Shown here one piece after another: positions 21,870 to 34,385 of a stretch of DNA of 64,000 bases. The first letter of the stretch is position 1, and every line of letters begins with the position of its first letter. A program made the translations under genes and the position numbers. This DNA is from Armillaria gallica (lineage: Eukaryota > Basidiomycota > Agaricomycetes > Agaricales > Physalacriaceae), in NCBI GenBank assembly GCA_037576215.1, contig JBANDB010000005.1:6386001-6450000 (forward strand). Reading direction: 5' to 3'. Under the pieces are notes generated by a model. The model was not told the origin of the DNA, made no database searches, and saw nothing but the letters and a program-made list of their open reading frames with translations.

Positions 21870-22947
21870 ATTAAGACCGGTTCTCAGGTAGCCATATTCA
21901 TGGATTGAAACCCATCGCATACCTTCCTGTTGTCGCCTTCACAAATTGGTTGGAAGCACAAGTATGAAGCCTTGATACAGGACAACATTATGTCTCAGGC
22001 TCAGGATCATAAAATTGGATACAGAGCCTTGCGACATGTCTACCTCACTGGACCAAAAGAACTATTACAGGTGTCCATGCCATAGGACTTATTTTGTGCA
22101 TATCTTGAGAAGGATACTTGCTGCCTCCATCAGCTATAGTGTTTTACAGTGAGTGGATATGATACTTGTCAGAAATTCTAATACTGATAAAGTCACTTCA
22201 AGACATTGTTCAGTCTGGGAGAGAGTGCAAGGTATGGTGAACTGCTAGACAATGTCCTCCAACTGTAAACAAGAACACCAAGTCAATGTCTGCATTGACA
22301 TCAGCATCCATCTATCCTATTAATCAGCTGAGGCTTGATGGGGAATGGCGAGCAGCAATTTTGTGCCAAGCCTCTCCAAGGTCAAATGTAGCAACCAAAA
22401 TATTCATTCCTCCACCACAACACACCCGTCCATCATGAGGAACATTCATGTTCAGCCAACCTCCCAGTATATTGTTTGCTTCTTTCGCAAAGCACCTGGG
22501 CTGAATCAGTTTACATCAGATAGTTCTCAAACTTGTGCCTTACCAAGAATATTACTAGTCTGACAACATGAACAACAAGATACTGCAGATCTGCAGCTTC
22601 CCCTGCTCTCAGAGTCCTAAAAGAACTGATCCACCGTGCTTGACATCAAAGAAATCCAAGGGATAAGGACACTTGCCCTATGCTATTTCTTTCCCCAGCA
22701 GATAATCTCAAGTAAAATTCTTCTTCAAGTCATTTCCCTGTACAGCCAGTGTTCCCTCATGAGTGATGTCTATTTCCCCCATCTGTCAATCAATCTCTCT
22801 TGTATATCTTTTTGTTCTCATCTTCCATCAGGAAAGTCCCCAAAACATCATCATTGCAGACCACTGGTTATACTTGTTATTCCCTTGCTTGTGCATTAGG
22901 CTCGCACCTGCATATCTCCTGAACTATTAGGCTGTCAATGATGCACA
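21870..22947. other. CpG-depleted repeat-like DNA, nothing coding
   Basis: The sequence changes abruptly to AT-rich DNA with very few CG dinucleotides (often none in 60 bases) and many TG and CA. No family recognised. It is best read as old, methylated and deaminated repeat sequence. Confidence 0.5.
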
Positions 22948-23314
22948 TACTGTACTATTTCGTTCAATTCGAACCTTGGTGTGATGCATGACACATTTGG
23001 ACCAATTCGAATGCTCGAACAGGGTATCGAGGATGTGTGATGGACAAAAAAATTTGAACCTCAAATTTCAGAGTCAGCTTCAATTGTACAGCTTTATGAC
23101 AAAAATTTGGAACATTCTACGCCAGATATTGAAAATTTTAAATTTTAGTCCAGTTATGGCTTCATTAGGAAAATTTTTTGGTTATGGACTTGTGATGGGG
23201 CATGAAATCAATTTGAACAAGCCTCTCATGATGTGTGATGAACAGTAGTTTTTCGTACTCGAATGGGGCCTCCATGATGCGTGATGTTCGATTTGAACAA
23301 AATAGTACAGTGTA
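22948..23314. mobile_element. MITE with TA target site (about 367 bp)
   Basis: Terminal inverted repeats: the left end reads CTGTACTATTTCGTTCAATT, and the reverse complement of the right end reads CACTGTACTATTTTGTTCAA. Homology continues inward for about 30 bp (TCGAAC, then a GATGCATGA-like box). TA dinucleotides flank both ends, as in Tc1/mariner-type insertions. No coding capacity. Confidence 0.65.
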
Positions 23315-26099
23315 CCAAGCACAGACATGGTCTGCTGCTTTCCATCTCTTACTTACAAGGTGAGCCATGACAGATGTTTTATCATTTACCAAGGGTTCTG
23401 CCTATGATATTCCGTCTTCTATCAGGTAAGAATGCAAGCAATGTTGTGATAATACATTTGTTTCATTACATCCAGCTCGACAAATCCAATGCTTATCTTG
23501 TCATCTAGACATGGAACAGGCTCCAGGCTGTTCCTAAGGCCTAATCCCTCACTCTTCACCTGAAACCTCAATCAATAGCAAACTTGGGCACCAGCGAGTG
23601 TCCTGGCACCATCCTCATTAATGATGCTTTTGTGCCATTAATTCTCTGCAATATTCAAAGTCATCATAGAAGACATCCAGCCTAAGGCATATATAACACA
23701 TGCCTGCTTGTACTCGCAGTCTGCGTGCTGTGAGCTCTGTTATGGTCAGCTGCATCATACCTCTGTGAGGCATGGCCGCTCTCATTCTCATCAAATGTGA
23801 CCACAGCTCATCGTTGTCACCCTCCTTCTTGTGTACATTGAAATGGTTGAAGCTACATTAGAACCCATCATCCACAACATTCAAAGTTAATGATGTAAAC
23901 TTTTTCTGCTCTCTTTGTGCATTGTCCTGAGTCAACAAAGAGGTCATGATTGGCCTAGCAAGGTACAGAGACATATCTCCCTCAAAGGCTCTTCTCACTC
24001 ACCAAGCAGCTCGCTTTTGTAACATAATGAGGACATCATGAGAGACACTGCTGACATTGTTATTCTCCAATCAATGTACCTCATTATCCTCCAGCAAAGG
24101 GAAGTTGCCTTCTACTTCAGGTTTTCCATCCCCTTTCAGGTCCCTCACCTGAACATGTGTTTGCCGCCATCTGGAATATAAGCACTACCGACTTTGTGAA
24201 TTCATAGCATGGACAACTTGAAGAACTGCCTACTGCTACTTTATGGACTGCAGCATAATACGAACTAGCTTAGTCTAGCCATGGGCTGTGATGTGAGTAT
24301 ATAACTGCATTATACCCTTGCCATCCTTCCTGGTACAGATAGTGACAATCCTTAGGCTTCCAGTCCAGGTTTCTCACCCTGTTTTTGTTCATATCTTATA
24401 ACTATCTTGAGTTCAAGTCTTTTGCATTCTTTGAGGTTACCTCTATCTTAATGTGGCAAATCACATTTCTGACAATGTTTTTTTTGCATCGTTGCTAGAT
24501 CTCACACAGGACTCGGACCTGCTGTACCCCATGATGGCCCACCACTTCATTGGATTCCAGCCTGCCATGCCTCCAAGCTCTCTGGACTATTCAATCACCT
24601 TAAGTTTCTAAATCTGGTGGCCCAAATGACTTCTATGGAATCAACCAACTGCGAACGGTGCCTTGTTCTCGATACCGCAATCATGGACATGGAAGCCACC
24701 AATCCTTTCCATTTTTAACATTAGCCACAGAGACATATTGTATCTTGGACTCCACAGAAGTACCCTTCTGGTCTGCTGTTCATTCATCCACCTCGTTCAA
24801 TGTCTCTATGAAGATGGCCTCATTTGGCCCCAATGTCATTCTCACTTTTAACTGGGTCTGACACCATGCTTGCAGAAAGCAAACTGATATACATCTTTCA
24901 CATTTGGCAATGTGGCATACAGCATGCATAGGATTAGCTGGCAGGGTTTAAGCAGAATACAAGTGGAATGTATGTTCAGCTCTGATAAAAAAAAAAGGCA
25001 GCTCCACAGTACAGTTACTATCTTTCCCATCCCATTGTATCACATCTCTTCATTATCGGGTTGTTTTGTTACCATTTGTGATCTAGTGGAAATGTCAGTG
25101 ATTATGGATATCTCTAGTACATATAGGAGACCACCCAAATACGTCATATTTAATTTAGCACTAATTGTGCTATTCCAATAATTGTGAGTGATATTAAAAG
25201 TCATAGCAGAAGCATGAAACAGGATGATGGAATACATAGTAAACAACTAAAGAGACTGATGTACATGTACAAGAAGCAGCTCATTTGTCAAAAGCTGTTT
25301 GGGCATGAGAGGTACTATCCTATGTTTCTGAACGGCTCTGCCATTAGACCCTAAGTATCATTCACTTTTGAAATTCCAGCATTCACCAGCATGGACCCAG
25401 TTAGCAATACTATGCAGATAGTGATATGCAATGGCATCGATCTCCAGTCCCCATGATGGTATCTCCATCCATGATATCAGAAACCTGTTCATGGTTGACC
25501 GAGAAAAGTCTTCTACCCATGAGAGTGCAACATGGAGGTCGCATTTCATCTTGTTCATAACACAAACAACAATGTTATGGGGACAGTCTTCCAATGCTTG
25601 TTCTTTATTGTAAGAAGCAAGATCCTATGAAATCTGCATGTGAGCACTGCAGGTAGACTAGCATTTGAGGGCCACCACATTTGTGTGGCATATCCGAGTC
25701 CTATTTTAGTGGTATGTCTTAGGGTTATCTTCCACCTCTATATGTAGAACTGCCATTCTGTTGACACAATACTGACACCATTGTGCCGACATATTGTATG
25801 AGGCTAAGAAGGAGCAAGCTCAATCTTGTTTATGCACCAGAAATCATGGGATGAAGTAGAAGAGGACTAGAAACAGTGGTAGGAACAAAGGAAGTGATAT
25901 TAACAACTGTCAGTTTTCCAGAACCAGGATTGAACAGATTGTTGGTGAACCACTACTTATATAGCCTAAAAGGTCTCATATATTAGCATGGATGTGACAC
26001 CCAGACCAACCCAATAATTGACATGAAATTTACCAAAAAGCCAGTACTGCAATAAAACCATGATAAAGGCCTACTGAAACCCAAGTCCCTACACCTGTC
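23315..26099. other. CpG-depleted DNA without recognisable genes
   Basis: Only short frames on both strands, none with known motifs. An A12 run occurs near 24987. TG/CA excess is as in the rest of the right-hand compartment. This is probably transposon DNA decayed beyond recognition. Confidence 0.45.
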
Positions 26100-26121
26100 C
26101 CATGCAGGATAGTATAAGCTG

Positions 26122-26600
26122 CTATCTGTGACATGCATCAGGGATGTTCCCATCCATCACCACTGCTGAAAGATGCCCCCTCTGCTCCCCACATCCCAAC
26201 CCGGCAGGACATGGTGGAAGAATTTGGTAACTTCCAAAAATAGCAGTTGATTGTGTTTGGGGCTGGGCAGCAAGTCTTGCATTAATGCTAGCTTTTTCAT
26301 GCTTCAAATCAGTAGATACAATTACTGCTGCATTCTATTATCTACCAGAAAGAGACATTGTAAAACTACATGGTCAACACAATTAAAAAAGTTAGGGAGC
26401 AGGAAAAGGCACAATAAGTGCATGTTAGCATGTTCATCGTTCTGTCATTGGCATGCTCATCTATCATCATGCCTGTAACCTATTTGTGGGAGTTGTTAGC
26501 AGGTGCAACATTGATTGAAAGATGTGCAGCCTCGTTTGAAGGCTTGAATGGCAGGTAGAGGGGCTATCATGGACTCTCAGGGCTGCAGGATACACAAAAA
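26122..26600 (-). pseudogene. Possible KDZ-type transposase relic
   Basis: A minus-strand stretch encodes ARLAAQPQTQST, then CPAGLGCGEQRGHLSAVVMD, then GN. This resembles the CPxCF to DGNF segment of Kyakuja-Dileera-Zisupton transposases. An upstream piece, LPAIQAFKRG, resembles the region that follows their CxC domain. Everything else is broken by stops. The similarity is weak and rests on one motif. Confidence 0.25.
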
Positions 26601-27577
26601 CATGTATCAGTGAGTAAAATAAATAAATCATACCTTTAAATGGCTGTTGGAGGCAGTAGAAGTGAGTGACGAGATGACAACGAGATGTTCCCTGATTCTT
26701 TCCAAACATAGTGAGGAGAAGAGAGGGAATTGTCATGCCTTCTGTGACCATTTGCCCACCATAGACCATGGGCAGGGGCTATTTGCACCTGTTAGAATTC
26801 ACATACTTATGCTTCTGGTCCAAACATGCCTCTCTCTATATTTTCCCGAGACTGTCACAGTGGTTTTGCCCATTTGCAATAATCTGTCTATATAGACTGG
26901 GTGTTTTGTGCTTGATTTTTTCTTCATACAGTAACATAACACCTCCCTGATACTGCTGCGATGATTGTTGGCACAATTTGATCTTATAGTGAGAGAAGAT
27001 GTGTTCTTTATAGGCCATGTGAGCTGTAGTTGTAATGTAGCTCATTACTACTGCGACATTAATTTGGTCTCTTGCAAGCATCAAACCATCCTCAGAACAG
27101 TGAGCTTGGATTCACTGGCCATAAGTTCTAATCAAAAGTAATTATTGATGTGGTGCATGTGAAATTCTGTCTGTTTGGAAGTGCTTACCCATGGTCGTAG
27201 AACGGATTGTTGCTGCGGTAAGCAGTTTTTCCTTGGTTTTTGTTCTGTATACTTCATAATTGCTGGGTTTGAGATTGTTACTTCTTAGTATTCATATATA
27301 ACTTGCTTATGAAACTGTGTGGGGCTGAATACAACATCATATGTTGCATTCTAAACAGGAGTCAGGACATTGCATCCTTTCAAACACTGATGCACCCAGT
27401 TCATATGGTAGTTGGACTGGGAGAGTCTCACAGAAGATAATATCACATGCTATATGAAGCCATTTACAAGTTTCATAATCAAGTAGATGTCTGGCAGCTG
27501 GTTCTAGGGTGTTTCTGTCTCTTCCTGACTATCTATGTCGGCTCCTTTGCCTTCCCTGCATTCATACTCTAAAACAG
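26601..27577. other. CpG-depleted DNA, nothing assigned
   Basis: No gene, repeat or motif recognised on either strand. Confidence 0.4.
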
Positions 27578-29440
27578 CTAAGAACAGCTGTGATTGTAAA
27601 TATTAGATGTTGACTCACCTGTTTCCAAAAGGAAGATGTCACTCAAATCTTGATTTTCATCTGGGCCCCAAAAGTACTTGAGCTTTTTTGCTTCCCACAG
27701 GTATGCTGCAGATATCATCACATTCTTCTGAAAAATATGACTGTGATGGAAAACACGGTTGTCTTCAGAAGACCACAGATCAATGTGCGCACTGAAGATG
27801 AGCAGAGTTGGAAAGCATCCTTGGTAAACATCCATATCAAAAGAGGATAACACATGGAATTTGTCCTCCTTGGTGAACACTTTCACATGCAGATGAATCT
27901 CTTCGAGCCAAGAAGAGCTAATCGTTCTTAAACTGTAAATGATCTCATATAATCAGTCCACTGCACATTTAATGTGTACCTCCTGAAGTTGTTTCGTACC
28001 ATCAAGATTAATAAACAACATTCAGACAGAAGAATTTGAGAGGTGTCTCATGACTCTTTGAGTTAGTGTTGTGAAGGTTCACAGCAACTCACCAACATAT
28101 TCTAGTGTGAGATATTCCAATGTGTCCAACAAGTAGTCTATAAGTTTAGCTGCAGCATCCATGTCTTTGATAGATAGCTTGAGGACTATGTCATTGAGTC
28201 AAGTTGGGGTAGTAATGTGTGCTCATTCAAGAAATCCCAGAAGCGCAAGCTGGGTGTTTCTCTTGTCTTGTGGGTTAAGCCAATCAGTGTTAACATATTG
28301 AATGTCTGTGCAGTTGACATGTATATGCTGCAGTGAGCTGCAAATGGTGGCTTCCATGAGATTGTCATCATCTCTGCAAATTAAACTTGTCCATCCTCCA
28401 AGGACAAAATAGTGAAGATTACTGGCAGCTATGAGTACATCTCGTAGGTTGTGGAGTGATACTGTGCATGTCCAAAACAAGGGGGTAGTGGGAATAAAAT
28501 CCTGGACAGGGGTGGGGGGAGGGGTCCTGACCTTAAATGTGATACCAAATTTCCTTATATAGCAGTGTAAGAGAGCCTAATGAGGTATAGCGAGATAGTT
28601 CCATCTCAATACAATCTCTTGTGAGCTAATTAAAACATCCAATGAGCTTTATATACCTTTTTCGTGCTATAATGAGTCACAGCAACCTGGCCAGCACTTT
28701 CGGGTGACCATATTGTGCTGACATAGCATTACTAAACCACCCACATATGGTCATATTACTACCATATATGGCAAGAGGGAGAGGGAGGGGGGGGATCTAC
28801 CTGACCTTAAATGCGAAAATGTATGTCATGTGTGCAATTTTATTTCCACCACCCCCTTGGTCCAAAATGTAAGTCGCCTGAAGTGATCAAACTGAACTTC
28901 TGAGGAGGGAAGATTGATGGGCATGTGACAAAAAACAACCATGTACAGATTAGTGTTTGTATTCAAAAGTGGACTGACACAGTCTGTTGGCCCTCTGCCA
29001 TGCTCCCCATTGGCCACAAAGTGAGTGGCAGAGCTGTCATTGCAGTACAGCCCTTCTACAGGCTTGTCATGGAAGTCTGAGATTATTGCCATGCAACTGT
29101 GGAAGGCATGTTGAAGAAAGAAGCATGCACCATCAAAATGAAGTTTTGGCAAGGTACATTGTGATAATTCCTTCCAGCACATTGATGAAACTGTTCTCCA
29201 GAAAAAATGCCATCGAATCTTTTGGGTCTGAACCTCAGGTTAATGAATGAATATATCAAATTTGTAACAGACAGGTTGCTGCAAACCCTTGGTGCTTCTA
29301 AAGTGTACAATGCTACCAACCCCTTTCCCTTCATGGAAATGATATCTCTCCAAGGAAAAACCAATTTTTTTGAGAGGCAAAACACTGAATGTTTCTTGCC
29401 TAATGTTGGTCAGAGGTCAGCCAACCTCCAAAAAATATAA
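27578..29440 (-). pseudogene. F-box/LRR-like protein pseudogene
   Basis: A decayed gene of the large agaricomycete F-box family (substrate adaptors of SCF ubiquitin ligases with leucine-rich-like repeats). Readable segments in order on the minus strand are [63 protein letters not shown] plus a Pro-rich stretch, LRDVLIAASNLHYFVLGGW, LEYLTLEYVGELL, and the long tail DMDVYQGCFPTLLIFSAHID to FWGPDENQDLSDIFLLETGE. Segments are separated by stops and frameshifts, and two short G-rich blocks (28507-28542, 28773-28830) fall inside. Family assignment rests on the repeat-like leucine pattern and the general layout. The N-terminal F-box itself is not visible here. Confidence 0.55.
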
Positions 29441-30257
29441 GTGATTTGTCTTGTTATCATCACAAATCCTCTATTAATTCTGATTCAGGCAGTTTGATTC
29501 CGAATTCTAATTAGATCTACCAGTTTACTGCATGTATCACTTCTCCATTCAGAACATCAGAATTTTCTTTTCACTGAAACAAGTGGCCTCCCACTTTCTG
29601 AAAGTCTAGGATTGTTAACTCTTCTGTTGCAGCTCATGTATGGAACTACAGCTCTTTGTAACACTGCATGATGGCTTTGATAAATGAGGCATAAATATTG
29701 AGTTTGAAAGATATTTATTTATATCATATTTGAGCCTAAAATAGGCAAAAGAATTTTTTTATATCTTTTCTATATTTGTGAAATTTGCCTCAAAACTGCA
29801 TAAAATCACAAATATTGAAAAGATATTTAACTTATTAATTCAATATATTAGGCAAGAAAATGACTGAAAATAAATATAGTTCAGATTCAATATTTAGTGT
29901 TCAATTATTGAGGCCACCATACAGTGTAAGTAATTGTACAAGTGTCTAGGGAGTGAATCAAAGTCAATTAGAAGACAATAAAGCGATAGGTGCATAGAAA
30001 CGGACATACCCTTTGCCAATGTTCTGCCCAAATTTTGCCCTGTCAAACTTGAAAGTGCAGGTGAGAATGGTGTTAGACTGAGGTAGAAACAATACAGTGA
30101 TCAATGTCAGAGAAACTTCAAGCACAATGTGAAATAATACTGGCTGGCTGATGAGCCAGTTCATTCCATGTGTGTGTATATCACAGTCCTCACCAACATT
30201 CCCTAACTCTCTGTCTCTGTCCCATCCCACTACACTTCGCTTTTCAGTGCCTTCATC
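29441..30257. other. AT-rich DNA without genes
   Basis: Very AT-rich at 29690-29900 (many AATATT and ATTTAT runs). No frames of note other than short chance ones. Confidence 0.45.
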
Positions 30258-30420
30258 ATGCAGCTTCCCATTGAAATCTATGATGAGATTGCAAATGTTA
30301 TTGGCAAGCTCTCCATTCTGTGCACCTTTACCTTGTCTTGTCATGCTGCCCAGCATGCCTGTGTTAGACCTGAACTCCAATCAAGAGTACACAATGGCTG
30401 TATCGCATTTGTACAGTCAC
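30258..30420 (+). pseudogene. F-box N-terminal fragment cut by a retrotransposon
   Basis: The plus-strand frame MQLPIEIYDEIANVIGKL, followed by LCTFTLSCHAAQ and RPELQSRV, has the LPxEIxDEI start and LxxCxxL core of F-box domains. It runs without a stop straight into the end of the gypsy 3' LTR at 30421, so the gene was disrupted by that insertion. The missing part should lie on the other side of the retrotransposon but was not found. It is a different gene from the minus-strand F-box-like pseudogene to its left. Confidence 0.55.
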
Positions 30421-30739
30421 TGTTGAGTCTTGCGATGAAAGGAGGTTCTAGACTAAGTCTTTAGCACTTAGCGAGAATGAATGTGTTTTGGTATGAATAA
30501 ACTTTAGCTCAAAGCTAGGGAATATACAGCTTGAGCTACAGTACTTATATACTAAAATGAGGGGTCTAATAATAAGTGCACCATTGCAAGAATGAAGCAG
30601 GAAATAACACAAGGTGAATGGTGGTGACTGTATCGCAAGTCATGGCTCCATGGAGTCATGAATCCTAAGGATAAGATAAGATAAGTGCTGAAGATAAGAT
30701 AGGAGGGACTTAGATAAAGAAAATGAATAAATCATAACA
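30421..30739 (-). repeat. 3' LTR of the Ty3/gypsy element
   Basis: A 319-bp LTR on the minus strand, beginning TGTTATGATTTATTC and ending GCAAGACTCAACA (TGTT...AACA ends). A purine-rich tract, AACAAGGGGGTAA, lies just upstream of it (plus 30740-30752), as expected for the plus-strand primer. A TATATAAG promoter box lies at 30544-30551. (GATAA)n-like repeats occur at 30670-30700. Confidence 0.8.
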
Positions 30740-31158
30740 TTACCCCCTTGTTAAGGCAGGCATCCCGACTGCTGTTATGGTATGTTGTCTGGTTCGAAGG
30801 GCGATTTAGTATCCATTGAAGGGTCATCATGGCCTCTGAGCCATTCCCAAAGTTTGTCTTCATCATACCACACCTTCTTGCCTGTTCATGGATCTGTGTA
30901 GGACTGCCAGTTTGAAGGTCTGTCAATTACTCTGTTGATGTGCTCAGTGAGAAACTCTTCAATCAGTTCATCTGCATCCATATTGTCCTCCCACACCCAG
31001 CTGTTTGATTCTGGTCCATAGCCTTTCCACTTGACGAAGTAATCGGTGACCCAGTGTCATGGTTCCCCAGCTTTTCCTCTAACCTTGTGAAGCCTACTGT
31101 CAAGAACCTTTTTGACTTTATAATGTTCGGCGCCATCAATTAGATCTGGTGGTAGTGG
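30740..31158 (-). pseudogene. Ty3/gypsy integrase C-terminal chromodomain
   Basis: Minus-strand frame: DLIDGAEHYKVKKVLDSRL, then YFVKWKGYGPESNSWVWED, then NMDADELIEEFL. This is a chromodomain with the conserved YxVKWKG and W(E) residues, used by chromoviruses to target heterochromatin. Stops interrupt the frame. The 1.65 kb insertion at 31159 separates it from the rest of the integrase. Confidence 0.82.
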
Positions 31159-32812
31159 TGATGTGCTTGGTAATGGGCAGCGTGCAAATGCAACAAGTGT
31201 CTAGATCGTCAATCTAGATACTGAATCACACACACACACATAATCACCAATGTTTAAGTTCAAGGGTGAGTACGGTAGAAGCACTCATGGTGTACTTAGA
31301 TATCGATAATCAATTGGGTTTGTTTCAAAACAACTTTGATTCAAATCTAGAAGTGTTTACACAAGATACACTAATCACGATAGCGAGGTATATGGACGTG
31401 GGGGTTTGTAAGATATAATTTGAGTGGCTTAGACTTGAAACGACTTCGTCTAGAAGAGCTGGTAAGGCTTTAACTAGGGAAGCTTTAACAATTGAATAAT
31501 CAAAGACCTAGAGGTCTACAAAGAGTGTAATTGCTCTGGAGTACACGGACTTGATTACAACACAAGCACACGGACTTGCAACAAAGAACTGAAGTTCTAC
31601 AAAGAGTACACAGACTCTAGAAAGAACACACAGGTCCTGGCTTCAAGTACAAGACTTGCAAAGAGTACACAGACTCTAGAGTACACTGACTTGTTAACTA
31701 TTCAAACTTAAAGCGTTCTAGGGCTTATTTCACTTCAACTAGGCAACATCTTTGGTCTGTGGTCAACTTAGCATGTCTAGATCACTTTAGTTGGTGAGGG
31801 AGCACAAGGCCTTTGTATGTGGAGCAGTTCAATTAACTAGCAAGGTGCAAACATGGGGACAACTCTTCTTTCTACTCAGTTCTTCTAGATTACTTATAGC
31901 TGCCCTTTTGGGGTTGACTTGGTAAACTTAATTCACTTCAGTTGAGGATATGCAATTAAAACCAGTGATTGATTAGGTAGCTATAAGGCTACTAGCACAA
32001 ACATGGGGGAATGCTTTCCTGCTGTTCTGTGTCTAGTCGCTGCTAATTTATACAATTTCTAGCCTAGGTATAGGAGCTTGTATCTAAAAGTAATTATGGT
32101 ATAAGCTTTGGGTATCAATACAAATGATGAGTAATTAATTTACAAGGATTGTGCCATTCCGAGGTTTCTATTCAGTTGGACAGGATGACTAGCAGTCATT
32201 CTATTGCTAAGGAGTGTCCTAATGGTCCATAGGAACTCCTTGTTTCTCCTTCATGCCTTGCTATGTGGATTCCTATTCAATACTATGAATTGCGCAGTAT
32301 TTCGAGGATGTAACCACTGATTGTGATCGACCGTCAGACCAAGATTGTATTTGCTTCGATCACTGCATGATCTTTAGCTATCTCAGTGCCAAGCATCGGT
32401 TTATTCAGTTATTCCAAGTTTATTCGTGTTCTAGACTAAGTTCATTTCATGTTGTGAACCATTGTGGACTTAGTGATTCTCTTCTAGGTTCATTCAGGTT
32501 GTCGAGATGACAGGTAATCTAGTTCTTCTGTGTTCTGATTTAGGTTTGTAACTCATCTCAATGTGTCCCTTAGTTCCAACTGTAAATAGTCTTGTTTTGG
32601 GCAGGGAATAGCATTCAGTGTTGAAGGCTTGTAGAGTTGACTCATCTAGATGTCACTTCTAAGTCTGTTCTGACACTGTATTGCTCACTATCTTATGTAG
32701 TATACTAGCTATCAGTGTAAAGCCTTCACTATAGCTCTCTGTACCACTTGTAGACTGCGCTATTTGATAGAAATTTGCAAAATCTATGGGTAGCCTGATA
32801 CCAAGCATATCA
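31159..32812. mobile_element. LTR-like element E (1654 bp) inside gypsy pol
   Basis: Begins TGATGTGCTTGGTA and ends TACCAAGCATATCA. Flanked by the 4-bp direct repeat GTGG (31155-31158 and 32813-32816). It interrupts the gypsy reading frame between the PNQEQPPP end of the integrase and the chromodomain. It is homologous, in inverted orientation, to element D at 39663-41031: shared blocks include ATCACCAATGT and GTAGAAGCACTC, and both share the AGATTTTGC box near the other end. It contains a (CA)7 run at 31230-31243 and imperfect repeats of AGAGTACACAGACTCTAG at 31500-31700. No coding capacity. Probably a solo LTR or short non-autonomous LTR element; CpG sites are mostly lost. Confidence 0.72.
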
Positions 32813-32816
32813 GTGG

Positions 32817-34385
32817 TGGCGGTTGCTCTTGGTTCGGGAACATGGGTGGTGCATACGGAGTGAGGAGTGCTTCATTGAATGTTGGGTGGATATGCCAGTT
32901 GGTAGGGAGTTTGAGAGTGTATGCTGAGGCTCCCTTCTTTGCAACGATCAAGAATGGGCCTGTTTGTTTGTCTGCGAGTTTCTTCTTTGGTTGTGGGAGG
33001 TGAAGGTTGGTTGTGTCAAGCCAGACCTTTTCTCCTACTTGATACTCAATTGCCGGATGTTTCTTTTGGTCGTATTGGGCTTTCATTTGGTCAGTGGCTT
33101 TCTCAAGTGATCGTTTGGCTGCAGCATGGATCTCTTGCATTTTGGAGATGAAAGTTGTTGAGGCAGGTGTGCAGAAGGGTGTCTGGGGCTTGGCTCCTGG
33201 TAGGACATGGGCATTGTAGCTGTAATTGACCTCAAAGGGACTTTTGCCAGTGGCTGAATGGGTGTGGTTGTTGTGAGCGAAGGCAGCGAGCGATAGCCAT
33301 TCTACCCAGTCGTTCTGAAGATGGTTAATGAAGATTCAGAGGTATTTTTCAACCTCCTGGTTGACTCGTTCCGTTTGTCCATCTGTTTGAGGGTGGAAGG
33401 CAGTAGACATGTTGGCCTTGATTTGGAGCAAGTCATAGAGATCCTTCATGAACTTGGAGACAAATACAGTGCCCCAGTCAGAGATGACTACTTGTGGCAT
33501 TCCATATTTGGCATATACTTCGTTGCATAGGGTCTTTACCCAACCCTCTGACGACAGCTCTGTGGAGCATGCAATAGGGATGATTTCCTTCGAGAAATGG
33601 TCGATGATCATAAGGATTACATCGTAGCCATTGCACATAGGTAAACCAGTGACCATGTTGACAGAGATGTGGGTTCATGGTCAGGAGGGAATGGCATTGG
33701 GATGAAGTGGTGCCGCCTTTGCTTGAGTGCTTGACTTGGTTCATTGGCACGTTTCACAAGCACAAATGTAGGCTTCTATGTCTTTCTTCATCTTGGGCCA
33801 CCAATATTCTCGCAATATGAGTTCTTTGGTCTTTTCAATGCCTGGGTGTCCTGCTGTGATGTGGTCATGAGATCTCATGATGATTTCTCCTCATAGTGCA
33901 TGATCTTGGGGAACATAGATTCAGTTATCATAGTAGATTAGTCTGTTTTCTATTTTCATTCCTCAGTCATGGTTGAGGGATCCAGAGATGTTCTTATCCC
34001 ATCAGTGATGGTCAAGTGTGGCATGTTTGATTTTGGTCTGTATTTCTTTTATTGTGGGCATGATCATTGCCTGGAAGTGCTTGGGTTTGAGAACTAGAGT
34101 CTTGTTGTTATCTTCTTTGCCCTGCTCATGGTCTGCCCTTCAGCTAAGCAGGTCAGCTTTCTTGTTTGCTGTTCCTGGTTTGTGGTGAAGAGAGAAGTGA
34201 TATTCAGCTAGCTCAGTTACCCAATGCGCTTGTTGTTGGTTCAGCTTTTGGGGTTTTCAGAAATACTGGAGATTCTGATGATCTGTCCAGATTTCAAAAT
34301 TCTGAGCTGCTCCCATTAGGTAGTGCCTCCATTTGTCAAGGGCAAGCATGATTGTGAGTAGCTCTTTGTCATAAATTTCATAATT
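32817..34385 (-). pseudogene. Ty3/gypsy integrase and RNase H end
   Basis: The minus-strand reading in order shows the end of RNase H ([20 protein letters not shown]), the integrase zinc finger (HDHITAGHPG to ICACETCQ), and the core with all three acidic residues (D in MIIDHFSK, D in VISDWGTVF, E in QTERVNQEVEKY). The C-terminal part follows (YQVGEKVWLDTTNL, KLADKQTGPFLIV, HPTFNEALLTPY). Frame changes and stops (for example after 33656 and around 33900-34150) make it non-functional, although the catalytic residues persist. Confidence 0.85.

Noticed and set aside
26122..26600. A full KDZ transposon with a TET/JBP cargo gene
   Set aside because: Only one transposase-like motif is visible and no TET/JBP HxD or double-stranded beta-helix motif could be found in the surrounding 6 kb.
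31159..32812. hAT element with 8-bp duplication AGTGGTG-like
   Set aside because: A 7-8 bp flank can be aligned, but only with a mismatch. TG...CA ends, the exact 4-bp GTGG repeat and homology to element D (exact GTGT) fit an LTR-type element better.
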